Source: Promicromonospora sp. AC04 (GTDB lineage: Bacteria > Actinomycetota > Actinomycetes > Actinomycetales > Cellulomonadaceae). Taken from it: a stretch of 64,000 nucleotides of DNA. Location: NCBI RefSeq assembly GCF_003058225.1, contig NZ_QBUG01000007.1:98955-162954 (forward strand), given 5' to 3'. The notes below the pieces were generated by a model. That model had not been told where the DNA came from. It did not search any database and saw only the letters and a list, made by a program, of their open reading frames with translations. This document shows, piece by piece, positions 51,682 to 59,886 of this stretch; positions within the stretch are counted from its first letter, which is position 1; every line of letters starts with the position of its first letter. A program made the translations under genes and the position numbers.

Positions 51682-52989
51682 TCAGAGACGCACTCCGAGC
51701 AGGGCATTCACCGTGCGGGCCATGATCCCGGGGGCGCCCTCCTCGTCGGCGGACGTATCCCGCGACGGCGCCAGGGACAGGTCCGCCCAGGCGTCGACGG
51801 CGGCCAGCGCGGCCGGTGCGTCGAGGTCGTCGGCCAGCGCCGCGCGGACCGCGGCCAGGGTCGCGTCGGCGGACGGGCCGCCGTTCCCGGACACCGCGTC
51901 GCGCCATCGCACGAGCCGCGCCTCGCCCGCCGGCAGCGAGGTCTCGTCCCACTCCCACTCGGTGCGGTAGTGGTGGGCCAGCAGGGCCAGCCGGATCGCC
52001 ATCGGGTCGTGCCCGGCATCGCGCAGGCGCGACACCAGCACCAGGTTGCCGAGCGACTTGCTCATCTTCTCGCCCTGGTAGGCGACCAGGCCCGCGTGCA
52101 CGTGCGTGCGGGCGCCGGCTGGCTCACCCTCGGGCCCCGGACACAGCACCCGCAGGTGCGACGTCGACATCTCGTGGTGCGGGAACAGCAGGTCCGAGCC
52201 GCCACCCTGCACGTCGAACCGCTCCCCGGCCGCCAGGCCGAGCCCATCGCGCGCGATCACCGCGCACTCGATGTGCCAGCCCGGGCGGCCGCTGCCGAGC
52301 TTGCCGCCGTCCCACGCGGGCTCGCCCGGACGCTCGCGGCGCCAGAGCAGCGGGTCCAGCGGGTCCTTCTTGCCCTCGCGGCCGGGGTCTCCGCCGCGCT
52401 CGGCGAAGGTGGCCAGCGCCTCCTCGCGGTCGAGGTGCGCGACCGTGCCGAAGCGCGGGTCCGCGGTGAGGTCCGCATAGACGTCGCCCAGCTCCGGCGT
52501 CGAGCCGCCGGCGCCCGGCTCGAGCGGTACGCGGTAGGCCGCACCGGACTCGACCAGGTCCGCCACGGCCCGCGCGACGTCGGGGACCGACTCCACGGCA
52601 CCGGTCCACGTCGCCGGCGGCACGACGCCGAGCGCCGTCATGTCCTCGCAGAACAGCGCCGTCTGGGACGCCGCGAGCTCGCGCCAGTCCACGCCGGTCG
52701 CGGCCGCGCGCTCCAGCAGCGGGTCGTCGACGTCGGTCACGTTCGAGGCGTAGACGACGTCCTTGCCCGCGTCGCGCCAGGCGCGCACCAGCAGGTCGAA
52801 CGCTACGTAGGTGTTCGCGTGCCCGATGTGGGTGGCGTCGTACGGGGTGATGCCGCACGCGTACAGCCGGGCCTGCGGCCCCGGCGCCGCCTCGACGAGC
52901 TCACCCGTGGACGAGTCGTGGACCCGCACCGGGGCGGGCGCGGGAAAGCCGGGGAGCTGCGGGACTTGAGGTGTGGGCCAGGCGTGCAC
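51682..52989 (-). CDS. mshC: Mycothiol ligase (cysteine--GlcN-Ins ligase)
   Basis: 435 residues. Joins cysteine to glucosaminyl-inositol with ATP in mycothiol synthesis. Class I tRNA-synthetase fold related to Cys[22 protein letters not shown] (zinc Cys and HIGH), [10 protein letters not shown] with the second zinc Cys, FPHHEMS, and [11 protein letters not shown] 52989 is chosen because its reading [14 protein letters not shown] matches the family start and TATCGT lies 7 nt upstream; GTG 53010 is possible. Mycothiol is the major thiol of actinobacteria. The neighbours PAC2 and uppP follow the order of mycobacteria. Confidence 0.96.
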   Translation of the reverse strand: MHAWPTPQVPQLPGFPAPAPVRVHDSSTGELVEAAPGPQARLYACGITPYDATHIGHANTYVAFDLLVRAWRDAGKDVVYASNVTDVDDPLLERAAATGVDWRELAASQTALFCEDMTALGVVPPATWTGAVESVPDVARAVADLVESGAAYRVPLEPGAGGSTPELGDVYADLTADPRFGTVAHLDREEALATFAERGGDPGREGKKDPLDPLLWRRERPGEPAWDGGKLGSGRPGWHIECAVIARDGLGLAAGERFDVQGGGSDLLFPHHEMSTSHLRVLCPGPEGEPAGARTHVHAGLVAYQGEKMSKSLGNLVLVSRLRDAGHDPMAIRLALLAHHYRTEWEWDETSLPAGEARLVRWRDAVSGNGGPSADATLAAVRAALADDLDAPAALAAVDAWADLSLAPSRDTSADEEGAPGIMARTVNALLGVRL

Positions 52990-52996
52990 GCGACCA

Positions 52997-53002
52997 ACGA
53001 TA
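52997..53002 (-). promoter_or_regulatory. Candidate -10 element of mshC (TATCGT)
   Basis: TANNNT 7 nt before GTG 52989, with no ribosome site between. Confidence 0.45.
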
Positions 53003-53052
53003 ACCGCCACCAATGACACTCCCCGACCACGTCAGGGCCTCAAGCATGTGTT

Positions 53053-53973
53053 CTACGCGACGCCGCCCGTCGCGTTGATGGTGCCCGACATCAGCAGCCA
53101 CACGACAACTGCCGCGAGCACGAACCGGTAGTACACGAAGGGCTTGTAGGAGTAGTTCCCGATGATCTTGAGGAAGCCGATGATCACCGCGTAGCCGACG
53201 CCGAACGCGACGATCGTCGCGATGATCGTGGCGCCCCAGCCGGGTGACCCTGCGGGCAGCGGCTCGCCCAGCGTCTTGAACAGCTGGTAGAAGCCCGAGC
53301 CGAGCACCGCGGGCAGCGCCAGGAGGAACGAGTAGTCCGCGGCGGCCTTCCGGGTGAAGCCCATGGCCAGGCCGGCCGTGATGGTGCCGCCGGAGCGCGA
53401 GACGCCCGGCACGAGGGCCAGCGCCTGGGCCAGGCCGAAGGTGATGGCGCTGCGCCCGGTCAGCGTCGTCAGCTCACGCTCCTGGCGGCCGAAGATGTCG
53501 GCCAGGAGGAGGAGGATCCCGAAGAACGTGAGCGTGAAGACCGTGAGCCAGAGGTTGCGGAGCGTCGTCTCGATGTAGTCCTCGAACAGGAGCCCGAGCG
53601 CCACGATCGGGATCGAGCCGAGGATGATGTACCAGCCCATCGCGGCGTCGTGGTTCGCGGTGACGCCGGGGCGGCTGTGCCGCACGTCGACGGAGCCGGG
53701 CCGCGGCCCCAGGCCGGCGCGGGCCCGCCAGCCCTTGCCGTTCGCTCCGGTCAGCGCCTTGAACCAGGCGACGAGGATCGTCCCGATCTTCTTGCGGTAG
53801 TAGATGATCACCGCGGCCTCGGTGCCGATCTGCGTGATGGCGGTGAAGGCCGCGCCAGGGTCGCTCGACCCGATCAGCTCACCGACGATCCGCAGGTGCG
53901 CCGACGACGAGATCGGCAGGAACTCGGTCAGGCCCTGAACCAAGCCCAGAAGGATCGCTTCCCACGCAGTCAC
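53053..53973 (-). CDS. uppP: Undecaprenyl-diphosphatase
   Basis: 306 residues. Removes phosphate from undecaprenyl diphosphate to recycle the lipid carrier for cell wall synthesis. Seven or eight membrane spans; motif 1 GLVQGLTEFLPISSSAH (with the essential Glu and SSS), motif 2 LVPGVSRSGGTITAG. The GTG 53973 reading VTAWEAILLGLVQG matches the family start, with TAGTGT 8 nt upstream; GTG 53985 is an alternative. Resistance to bacitracin is known for the family. Divergent from the aldo/keto reductase. Confidence 0.95.
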   Translation of the reverse strand: MTAWEAILLGLVQGLTEFLPISSSAHLRIVGELIGSSDPGAAFTAITQIGTEAAVIIYYRKKIGTILVAWFKALTGANGKGWRARAGLGPRPGSVDVRHSRPGVTANHDAAMGWYIILGSIPIVALGLLFEDYIETTLRNLWLTVFTLTFFGILLLLADIFGRQERELTTLTGRSAITFGLAQALALVPGVSRSGGTITAGLAMGFTRKAAADYSFLLALPAVLGSGFYQLFKTLGEPLPAGSPGWGATIIATIVAFGVGYAVIIGFLKIIGNYSYKPFVYYRFVLAAVVVWLLMSGTINATGGVA

Positions 53974-53981
53974 GGGCGGTG

Positions 53982-53987
53982 ACACTA
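53982..53987 (-). promoter_or_regulatory. Candidate -10 element of uppP (TAGTGT)
   Basis: TANNNT 8 nt before GTG 53973. Confidence 0.4.
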
Positions 53988-54028
53988 CCCCACGGCGCGC
54001 CTCCTGACGCACCCGCAGCAGCCGCAGG

Positions 54029-54034
54029 TAGCCT
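54029..54034 (+). promoter_or_regulatory. Candidate -10 element of the aldo/keto reductase gene (TAGCCT)
   Basis: TANNNT 7 nt before ATG 54042, opposite the uppP element; the two divergent -10 hexamers are ~40 bp apart. Confidence 0.45.
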
Positions 54035-54041
54035 GCCGCAC

Positions 54042-55016
54042 ATGGAACGACGCCGGGTGGGCAGGTCGGGCCTGCGGGTCTCCGAACTCGGGCTCGGAAC
54101 CATGACATGGGGCCGCGACACCGACGAGATCGACGCGGCCGAGCAGGTACGGGACTTCCTCGACGCGGGCGGCACCCTGGTCGACACCGCCGCCAGCTAC
54201 GCCGACGGCGACGCCGAGCGGGTCATCGGCACCCTCCTGTCGGGCAAGGTGTCGCGCAGCGAGGTGGTCCTCGCCACCAAGGCGGGCATCCGTTCCGAGT
54301 CGCGGCCCGACGGCGGGGCGGGCCGGGTGGTGGACGCCTCCCGCGGCGCCCTGCTCGACAGCCTCGACGAGTCGCTGGTGCGCATGGGCACCGACCATGT
54401 GGACCTGTTCCTGGTGGCCTGCCCCGACCCGAACACGTCGCTCGAGGAGACCTGCAACGCGCTGCGCATCGCCGTGACCAGCGGCCGCGCCCGGTACGTG
54501 GGGCTGAGCAACCACCCGGGCTGGGCCACGGCACGCGTGGCGACGCTCCTGGAGCCCGACGTCGGCCTGGCCGCCGTCGAGCTTGAGTACTCCCTGCTGC
54601 AGCGCGGCGTGGAGCGCGACGTCGTCCCCGCCGCCGATGCCCTCGGTGCCGGGCTGCTCGCCTGGTCCCCGCTGGGGCGCGGCGTGCTCACGGGGAAGTA
54701 CCGGCGCGCCATCCCCGCGGACTCGCGGGCAGCGGGCGCGCTGGCCGGTTTTGTCCAGCCGTACCTGGAGGGTCCGGCGTCCGCCGTCGTCGAGGCTGTG
54801 GCGACCGCGGCCGAGGGGCTGGGCCGCAGCGCCGGGGAGGTTGCGATCGCGTGGCTCCTGGAGCGCGAGGGCGTCGCGTCGGCGATCGTGGGCGCGCGGA
54901 CGCCCGCCCAGCTCCGCTCGTCTCTGGAAGCCGTGACCCTGGAGCTGCCGTACGAGGTGCACGCCGCGCTCGACGACGTCTCCGCCCCCGAGATCGGCTA
55001 CCCGGAACGCTGGTGA
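54042..55016 (+). CDS. Aldo/keto reductase
   Basis: 324 residues. NADPH-dependent carbonyl reductase barrel: LGLGTMTWG near the start, FLDAGGTLVDTAASYADGDA with the catalytic Asp and Tyr, ATKAGI with the catalytic Lys, DLFLVACPDPN at the strand that usually has the active-site His, GLSNHPGW, and SAIVGARTPAQL binding the cofactor. The usual YxxHxxD pattern has Cys-Pro in place of His, which may narrow activity. Substrate not readable. ATG 54042 is preferred over upstream frames because of the leaderless hexamer and the family-like MERRRVGRSGLRVSELG opening. Confidence 0.9.
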   Translation: MERRRVGRSGLRVSELGLGTMTWGRDTDEIDAAEQVRDFLDAGGTLVDTAASYADGDAERVIGTLLSGKVSRSEVVLATKAGIRSESRPDGGAGRVVDASRGALLDSLDESLVRMGTDHVDLFLVACPDPNTSLEETCNALRIAVTSGRARYVGLSNHPGWATARVATLLEPDVGLAAVELEYSLLQRGVERDVVPAADALGAGLLAWSPLGRGVLTGKYRRAIPADSRAAGALAGFVQPYLEGPASAVVEAVATAAEGLGRSAGEVAIAWLLEREGVASAIVGARTPAQLRSSLEAVTLELPYEVHAALDDVSAPEIGYPERW

Positions 55017-55053
55017 CCGTGACGCTGGTGACCGTTCCCCTGACCGTGCCTGG

Positions 55054-55377
55054 TCAGCGCTGCTGCGCAGGCTGCGGCTGGTCCTCCTCCACCTCTTCGA
55101 CGTCGCCCAGGTCGTCGTCGAAGTCGATGTCTTCGAGGTCCTCGTCCTCGTCGTCCTCGTCGTCGTCCTCATCGATCTCGTCGGCGAGGTAGAACGGCGT
55201 CACCTCGCCGAACACCGTTGCCAAGGAGTCCTCGTACACCTCGTAAGCGTCGGCGAGCACGTCGTAGGCGTCGTCGACTGCGGGGTCGTCGTCACTCCGG
55301 CGAGTGGCGACCGCGTGATGGTGGGCCTCGAGTGCGGCTACGAGGCGATCGAGCGCGGCACGCGGTTCAACGGTCAT
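55054..55377 (-). CDS. Small acidic protein of unknown function
   Basis: 107 residues. An N-terminal helical domain (ALDRLVAALEAHHHAVATRR, then DAYDVLADAYEVYEDSL) followed by ~35 residues that are almost only Asp and Glu. Similar small proteins occur next to PAC2/mshC genes in actinobacteria, sometimes mislabelled primosomal; no function is known. ATG 55377 has TACCTT 6 nt upstream and lies convergent to the aldo/keto reductase. Confidence 0.75.
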   Translation of the reverse strand: MTVEPRAALDRLVAALEAHHHAVATRRSDDDPAVDDAYDVLADAYEVYEDSLATVFGEVTPFYLADEIDEDDDEDDEDEDLEDIDFDDDLGDVEEVEEDQPQPAQQR

Positions 55378-55383
55378 AGGTTG

Positions 55384-55389
55384 AAGGTA
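55384..55389 (-). promoter_or_regulatory. Candidate -10 element of the acidic-protein gene (TACCTT)
   Basis: TANNNT 6 nt before ATG 55377. Confidence 0.45.
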
Positions 55390-55494
55390 GCGCCCCATGA
55401 GCCACAATGGGCAGACGAAATTTGTTGCTGTCACCGGTCTGCAATGAAACCGGCATAAACTGACCTCACCCGCGACCCGAGGACGGTGCATCAG

Positions 55495-55722
55495 ATGGCG
55501 AGAGACGGCTCCTTGTTCCGCAAGCACAGTCAGTACGAGTACCGCGTACTGACGTTCGACCCGGACACCACCGTGCCGGATGCCCGCAAGGTGCTCACCG
55601 ACGAGGCCGAGTACGGCCGTTGGGAACTGGCAAGGACCCTCCTCTATATCGGCGGCAGACGCAAGGTCTGGCTCCGCCGAAAGATCATCAAGGTCTCCTC
55701 GACGCTCTCTGAGCCGCTCTGA
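55495..55722 (+). CDS. DUF5703 small protein
   Basis: 75 residues. YEYRVLTFDPDTTVPDARKV, EYGRWELARTLLYIGGRRKV and WLRRKIIKV are the DUF5703 pattern. Basic C-terminus; role unknown. Found beside M20 peptidase and PAC2 genes in actinobacteria. The start is ATG 55495 or GTG 55486 (GAGGACG precedes the latter closely); TAAACT about 24 nt upstream could be its -10. Confidence 0.8.
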   Translation: MARDGSLFRKHSQYEYRVLTFDPDTTVPDARKVLTDEAEYGRWELARTLLYIGGRRKVWLRRKIIKVSSTLSEPL

Positions 55723-55785
55723 GCCGTTGAGGGCGGGATCCTCGCCCCGTCTGCGCCCCGGGCGAGGATCCCACGCTCAACGGCT
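55722..55785. terminator. Bidirectional hairpin terminator
   Basis: 26-bp arms AGCCGTTGAGGGCGGGATCC... and its complement (two mismatches) with a 12-nt loop, starting in the DUF5703 stop codon and ending 7 bp before the M20 stop, so it serves both convergent genes. Confidence 0.85.
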
Positions 55786-55791
55786 AACCGG

Positions 55792-57129
55792 TCAGCAGGT
55801 TGCCAGCAGGCGGTCCAGCACCCGGGTGCCGAACTTCAGGGCCTCGGTCGGCACCCGCTCGTCCACGCCGTGGAACATCCCGGCGAAGTCGAGGTCGTTT
55901 GTCAGCTGCAGCGGCGCGAAGCCGTACCCCGTGATCCCGAGCCGGTGCAGCGACTTGTTGTCCGTGCCGCCCGACAGTGTGTAGGGCAGCACGGTCGCCC
56001 CCGGGTCCTCCGCGTCGAGCGCGGCGACCATTGCGTCGACCAGGGAGCCGCTGAACGGCACCTCGAGCGCCGTGTCCAGGTGGATCGGCTCGATCCGCAC
56101 GCGGGGGCCGGCCAGCTCGCGCAGCGTCGCCATGCCCGCCTCCTCCTGGCCGGGCAGGAGCCGCACGTCCAGCGTCGCCTCGGCGCGGCCGGGGATCACG
56201 TTCGCCTTGTAGCCGGCCTCGAGCTGGGTCGGGTTGGACGTGTTGCGGACGGTGGCGCCCACGAACTTCGCCGCCGGGCCGAGCGCTGCCACCAGCTCGT
56301 CGATGGTGGCGGGGTCGTCGTGGTCCACGGGCAGCCCCGTGAGGTCGCCGACGCCGCGGAGCAGCGCGTCCACGGTGGGCGTGATCGTGTACGGCCAGGC
56401 GTGCTGCCCGATCCGGGCGACGGCCGCGGCGATCTCGGTCACCGCGTTGTCCTCGTTGACCTGCGAGCCGTGGCCGGCGCGTCCGTCGGCGATCAGGCGC
56501 AGCCAGGCGATTCCCTTCTCCGCCGTCTGCAGGAGGTAGGCACGCTTGCCGCCGATCTCGACCGAGTAGCCGCCCACCTCGGAGATCGCCTCGGTGGCGC
56601 CCTCGAACAGCTCGGGCCGGTTGTTCACGGCCCACTGGGCGCCGTACACGCCGCCCGCCTCCTCGTCGGCGAAGAACGCGACCACGACGTCGCGCGCGGG
56701 CTTGCGCCCCTCCCGCACCATCTGCCGCACGACGGCCAGGATCATGGCGTCCATGTCCTTCATGTCGACGGCGCCGCGGCCCCACAGCAGCCCGTCCGTC
56801 AGCTCGGCGCCGAACGGGTCCACGCTCCAGTCGTCCTTCGCCGCCGGCACCACGTCGAGGTGCCCGTGCAGCACGAGCGCGGGCCGGCTCGAGTCCTGCC
56901 CCTCCAGCCGCACGACTACGGACGCGCGCCCCGGGCTGGACTCGAACAGCTCGGGCTCCAGCCCGACCTCGTGCAGCAGCTCCATCACGTACTCGGCGGC
57001 GGCGCGCTCCCCCGGGCCCTCGTTGTCGCCGTAGTTCGACGTGTCGATCCGGATCAGCTCCTGACAGATCCGGATGACCTCGTCAGCGGCAGTGGGCACG
57101 GGCGTGGGGGTCGGAACAGTCTCAGTCAC
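55792..57129 (-). CDS. M20-family metallopeptidase
   Basis: 445 residues. Two-zinc peptidase/deacylase. Motifs: LVLHGHLDVVPAAKDDW (first His and Asp), LLWGRGAVDMKDMDAM (bridging Asp), FFADEEAGG (Glu-Glu with the general base) and the dimerisation domain in the middle (GHGSQVNEDN). A final GTDNKSLHRLGITGYGF has the last ligand His region. Probably releases amino acids from small peptides or N-acyl amino acids. GTG 57129 has TACCGT 6 nt upstream. Confidence 0.93.
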   Translation of the reverse strand: MTETVPTPTPVPTAADEVIRICQELIRIDTSNYGDNEGPGERAAAEYVMELLHEVGLEPELFESSPGRASVVVRLEGQDSSRPALVLHGHLDVVPAAKDDWSVDPFGAELTDGLLWGRGAVDMKDMDAMILAVVRQMVREGRKPARDVVVAFFADEEAGGVYGAQWAVNNRPELFEGATEAISEVGGYSVEIGGKRAYLLQTAEKGIAWLRLIADGRAGHGSQVNEDNAVTEIAAAVARIGQHAWPYTITPTVDALLRGVGDLTGLPVDHDDPATIDELVAALGPAAKFVGATVRNTSNPTQLEAGYKANVIPGRAEATLDVRLLPGQEEAGMATLRELAGPRVRIEPIHLDTALEVPFSGSLVDAMVAALDAEDPGATVLPYTLSGGTDNKSLHRLGITGYGFAPLQLTNDLDFAGMFHGVDERVPTEALKFGTRVLDRLLATC

Positions 57130-57135
57130 GGCCCC

Positions 57136-57141
57136 ACGGTA
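57136..57141 (-). promoter_or_regulatory. Candidate -10 element of the M20 peptidase gene (TACCGT)
   Basis: TANNNT 6 nt before GTG 57129. Confidence 0.45.
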
Positions 57142-57257
57142 TCCGGCCCGCGTAACGCGCCCGGCCCCCGCCGGACACTATCTCGCTGGTCGAACACCGA
57201 ACCGCAACTGACGTGTCCAGGCGCCGGCCCTCCGGCACCCAACCGCAACTTTCATAC

Positions 57258-57337
57258 CATCGACGGCCCCGAACCGAAGGCTGCGAGTCCACACCGGCGT
57301 CGGAGGACCCGCGGCCTTCGGTTCGGGGCCGTCGATG
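57258..57337. repeat. Perfect 24-bp inverted repeat in a gene-free stretch
   Basis: CATCGACGGCCCCGAACCGA-type left arm (57258-57281) and its exact complement (57314-57337), stem probably continuing with G-T pairs inward. In the same ~290-bp gap AACCGCAACT occurs twice and GCGGTTCGG twice. It could terminate the M3 peptidase transcript; no gene is visible there. Confidence 0.75.
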
Positions 57338-57421
57338 ACACGTAAGGGGCGGTTCGGCGCCGCCTCGCACCTCACGACACGCGCGTAACGTGCGGTTCGG
57401 CAAAGCCGCCCGGGGTGGTGG

Positions 57422-59530
57422 CTAGGCCAGGCCGCGGCGGGTCAGGAGCGGCGTGATCTCCGCGGGCCGGCCCCGCAGGTCCTCGAACGACGCCAGCGGG
57501 TCCTGCGACCCGCCGCGGGCGAGCAGCTTGCGGCGGAACGCCTCGCCGTTCTCCCGGGTCAGCCCGCCGTTCTCGGCGTACCACTCGACGGTCTCGGCGT
57601 CGAGCACCTCGGACCAGATGTACGAGTAGTACCCGGCCGAGTACCCGCCGCCGAAGGCGTGGTTGAAGTAGGTGGTGCGGTAGCGCGGCGGCACGGACTC
57701 GAAGTCGACCCCGGCTGCGGCGAGCGCCGCCGCCTCGAAGGGCAGCACGTCCTCGACCGACGTCGGCACATCCGACGGCGCGAGCTGGTGCCACGCCTGG
57801 TCGAGCAGCGCGGCGGCGAGGTACTCCGTCGTCGCGAAGCCTTCGCCCCAGATGCGGGAGGCGACCATGGTGTCGACCCACTCGGACGGCATCGGCTCAC
57901 CGGTGGCGTGGTGCACCGCGAACGACCTCAGGATCTCCGGCTCCCACGACCACATCTCGTTGACCTGCGACGGGTACTCCACGAAGTCGCGCGGCACGGA
58001 CGTGCCCGCCTGCGAGGGGTAGCGCACGTCGCTGAGCAGCCCGTGCAGCGCGTGCCCGAACTCGTGGAAGAGGGTGGTTACCTCGTCCCACACGAGCAGT
58101 GTCGGCTCGCCCGCCGGCGGCTTGACGATGTTCAGGTTGTTGACCACCACGGGCCGCTGGCCCAGCAGGCTGCTCTGGGTCACGAGGCTGTCCATCCAGG
58201 CCCCGCCGCGCTTCGACTCGCGGGTGTACCAGTCGGCGAGGAACAGGCCGAGCCCGGTGTCCGGCTCCCCCGGCTCGGGCGCGTCGAACACCTCGAAGAC
58301 CCGCACGTCCGGGTGGTATCCCGGCAGGTCGCGGCGCTCCACGAAGGAGAGCCCGAACAGCAGGCCGGCCGCCCGGAACACCCCGTCGCGCACCACGCGC
58401 TCGAGCTCGAGGTAGGGGCGCAGGGCGGCGTCGTCCAGGTTGAACCGCTCCTTGCGCACCGCCTCGTTGAGGTAGGACCAGTCGGCGGCGGCCACGCTGC
58501 CCGACGGCGTCCCGCTCACCTTCGCGAGCTCGCTCGCCTCCCGCTTCGCGTTGGCGACGGCGGCGGGCGCCAGGCGCCCGAGCATCTGGTTGACGGCGGC
58601 CGTGGTGCCTGCCGTCGCGTCCGCCGCGATGTACGCGGCGTGGTGCTCGTAGCCGAGCAGCTGCGCCTGCTCCGCCCGCACCCGGGCCAGCTCGAGGAGC
58701 ACCTCGCGGGTGTCCGTCTCACCGCCGGTGGCACCGCGGGCCATCGATGCCTGCTGCACGCGTTCGCGGGTGGCGGGGTTCTCCAGGGAGGCCAGCACGT
58801 TCTGGTGGGTGAAGAGCTGCATCTCCAGGAGCCAGCCCTCCTGGCCGCGCGCCTCGGCGGCGGCCCGGGCGCCGGCCTTTGCGTCCCGGGAGAGCCCGGC
58901 GAGCTCGGCCTCTTCGGTCACGAGCACGCTCGCCTCGTTGGCCCCGGCCAGGAGCTTGCGCCCGAAGCTCGCCTCCAGCGAGGTGATCCGCGCGTTGAGG
59001 TCGCGCAGCGTGGCCTGGTCCGCCTCGGGCAGCGCGATTCCGGACCGCTTGAACTGCGTCATGAGCCGCTCGAGCAGGTACGCGGTGTCGGGCTCGAGGT
59101 CGAGGGTGCGTGCCGCGGCGGCGTCGGCCAGGGACTTCACGCGCGCGTGGAGGCGCGCGTCCATCAGGATCGCGTCCTGGTGGGCGGCGAACAGCGGGGC
59201 GAGGCGCTCCTGGATGTCCTCGAGGCCGGGCGTGGAGTCCGAGGGCAGCTGGTTGTAGAACGCCGTCGCCGCCCGGTCCAGGAGCTGGCCGGCGCGTTCC
59301 AGCGCCTCCAGGGTGTTCTCGACAGTCGCGGGCCGCGGGTCGGTGGCGATCGCCTCGACCTCGGCGCGGTGCGCCGCCATGCCCGCGACGATCGCGGGCT
59401 CGTAGTGCTCCTCACGGATCGCGGAGAAGTCGGGCAGCCCGTACGGGAGGCCGGACGGGGCGGCGAAGGGGTTGGCCGGGTCGAGGACGGCGCGCCCGCC
59501 CTCGGTGGTGGTGTCGCTCACGGAGGTCAT
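57422..59530 (-). CDS. M3-family metallopeptidase (dipeptidyl carboxypeptidase-like)
   Basis: 702 residues. Zinc oligopeptidase of the M3A group: FAAPSGLPYGLPDFSAIREE at the N-terminus (Dcp/OpdA type), the long helical part, then the active site TLFHEFGHALHGLLSD (HExxH), and the downstream FVEYPSQVNEMWSWE with the third zinc ligand Glu. Near the C-terminus YRTTYFNHAFGGGYSAGYYS is a family hallmark. Cytoplasmic peptide turnover. ATG 59530 is chosen; ATG 59548 is close by. The longer frame upstream has no family similarity. Confidence 0.95.
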   Translation of the reverse strand: MTSVSDTTTEGGRAVLDPANPFAAPSGLPYGLPDFSAIREEHYEPAIVAGMAAHRAEVEAIATDPRPATVENTLEALERAGQLLDRAATAFYNQLPSDSTPGLEDIQERLAPLFAAHQDAILMDARLHARVKSLADAAAARTLDLEPDTAYLLERLMTQFKRSGIALPEADQATLRDLNARITSLEASFGRKLLAGANEASVLVTEEAELAGLSRDAKAGARAAAEARGQEGWLLEMQLFTHQNVLASLENPATRERVQQASMARGATGGETDTREVLLELARVRAEQAQLLGYEHHAAYIAADATAGTTAAVNQMLGRLAPAAVANAKREASELAKVSGTPSGSVAAADWSYLNEAVRKERFNLDDAALRPYLELERVVRDGVFRAAGLLFGLSFVERRDLPGYHPDVRVFEVFDAPEPGEPDTGLGLFLADWYTRESKRGGAWMDSLVTQSSLLGQRPVVVNNLNIVKPPAGEPTLLVWDEVTTLFHEFGHALHGLLSDVRYPSQAGTSVPRDFVEYPSQVNEMWSWEPEILRSFAVHHATGEPMPSEWVDTMVASRIWGEGFATTEYLAAALLDQAWHQLAPSDVPTSVEDVLPFEAAALAAAGVDFESVPPRYRTTYFNHAFGGGYSAGYYSYIWSEVLDAETVEWYAENGGLTRENGEAFRRKLLARGGSQDPLASFEDLRGRPAEITPLLTRRGLA

Positions 59531-59886
59531 CCGGATATCTTCACTCATAGATCGGTGAGCTTCTGGGGTATCGACGCACCAAGGTGCGTCGAGCAGCACG
59601 TCCGGTTGATGCTGGACGTGCCGGTCGCCCCGGAGCCCGCCGCCGCCGAGAGGGCTGACGAGATGACTGGTGGGCCGAGCCGCCCGTCGCGATCGAGCCC
59701 CGGTTGTTTCCTGTATTGCGCCGGTCCGATGCCGCGAGACGGCCAGCCGAACGCAACACCTTAAAACGTGCGGAAATGGCTCACGCTGGTTCAAGTGCTG
59801 AATTCTGCGGAACATGGTCGCGCCGACCTTCCGGTCACTTCTCGTCTACCGTGGAAGCAATTGCCTTTCTTGAGGAGACGCGCGTG
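59531..59886. other. Intergenic divergent region, no gene seen
   Basis: About 356 bp between the divergent peptidase and glycosyltransferase genes. Probably holds both promoters. TACCGT near 59850 is a possible -10 for the glycosyltransferase, without a good -35. I looked for a c-di-GMP riboswitch and found no convincing conserved core. Confidence 0.5.

Noticed and set aside
51595..53016. Plus-strand open frame opposite mshC
   Set aside because: Antisense shadow of mshC, which has HIGH and KMSKS motifs.
59750..59886. Motility-type sigma (TAAA-N15-GCCGATAA) promoter before the glycosyltransferase
   Set aside because: TTAAAA and a GCCGAC occur, but spacing and sequence do not fit.
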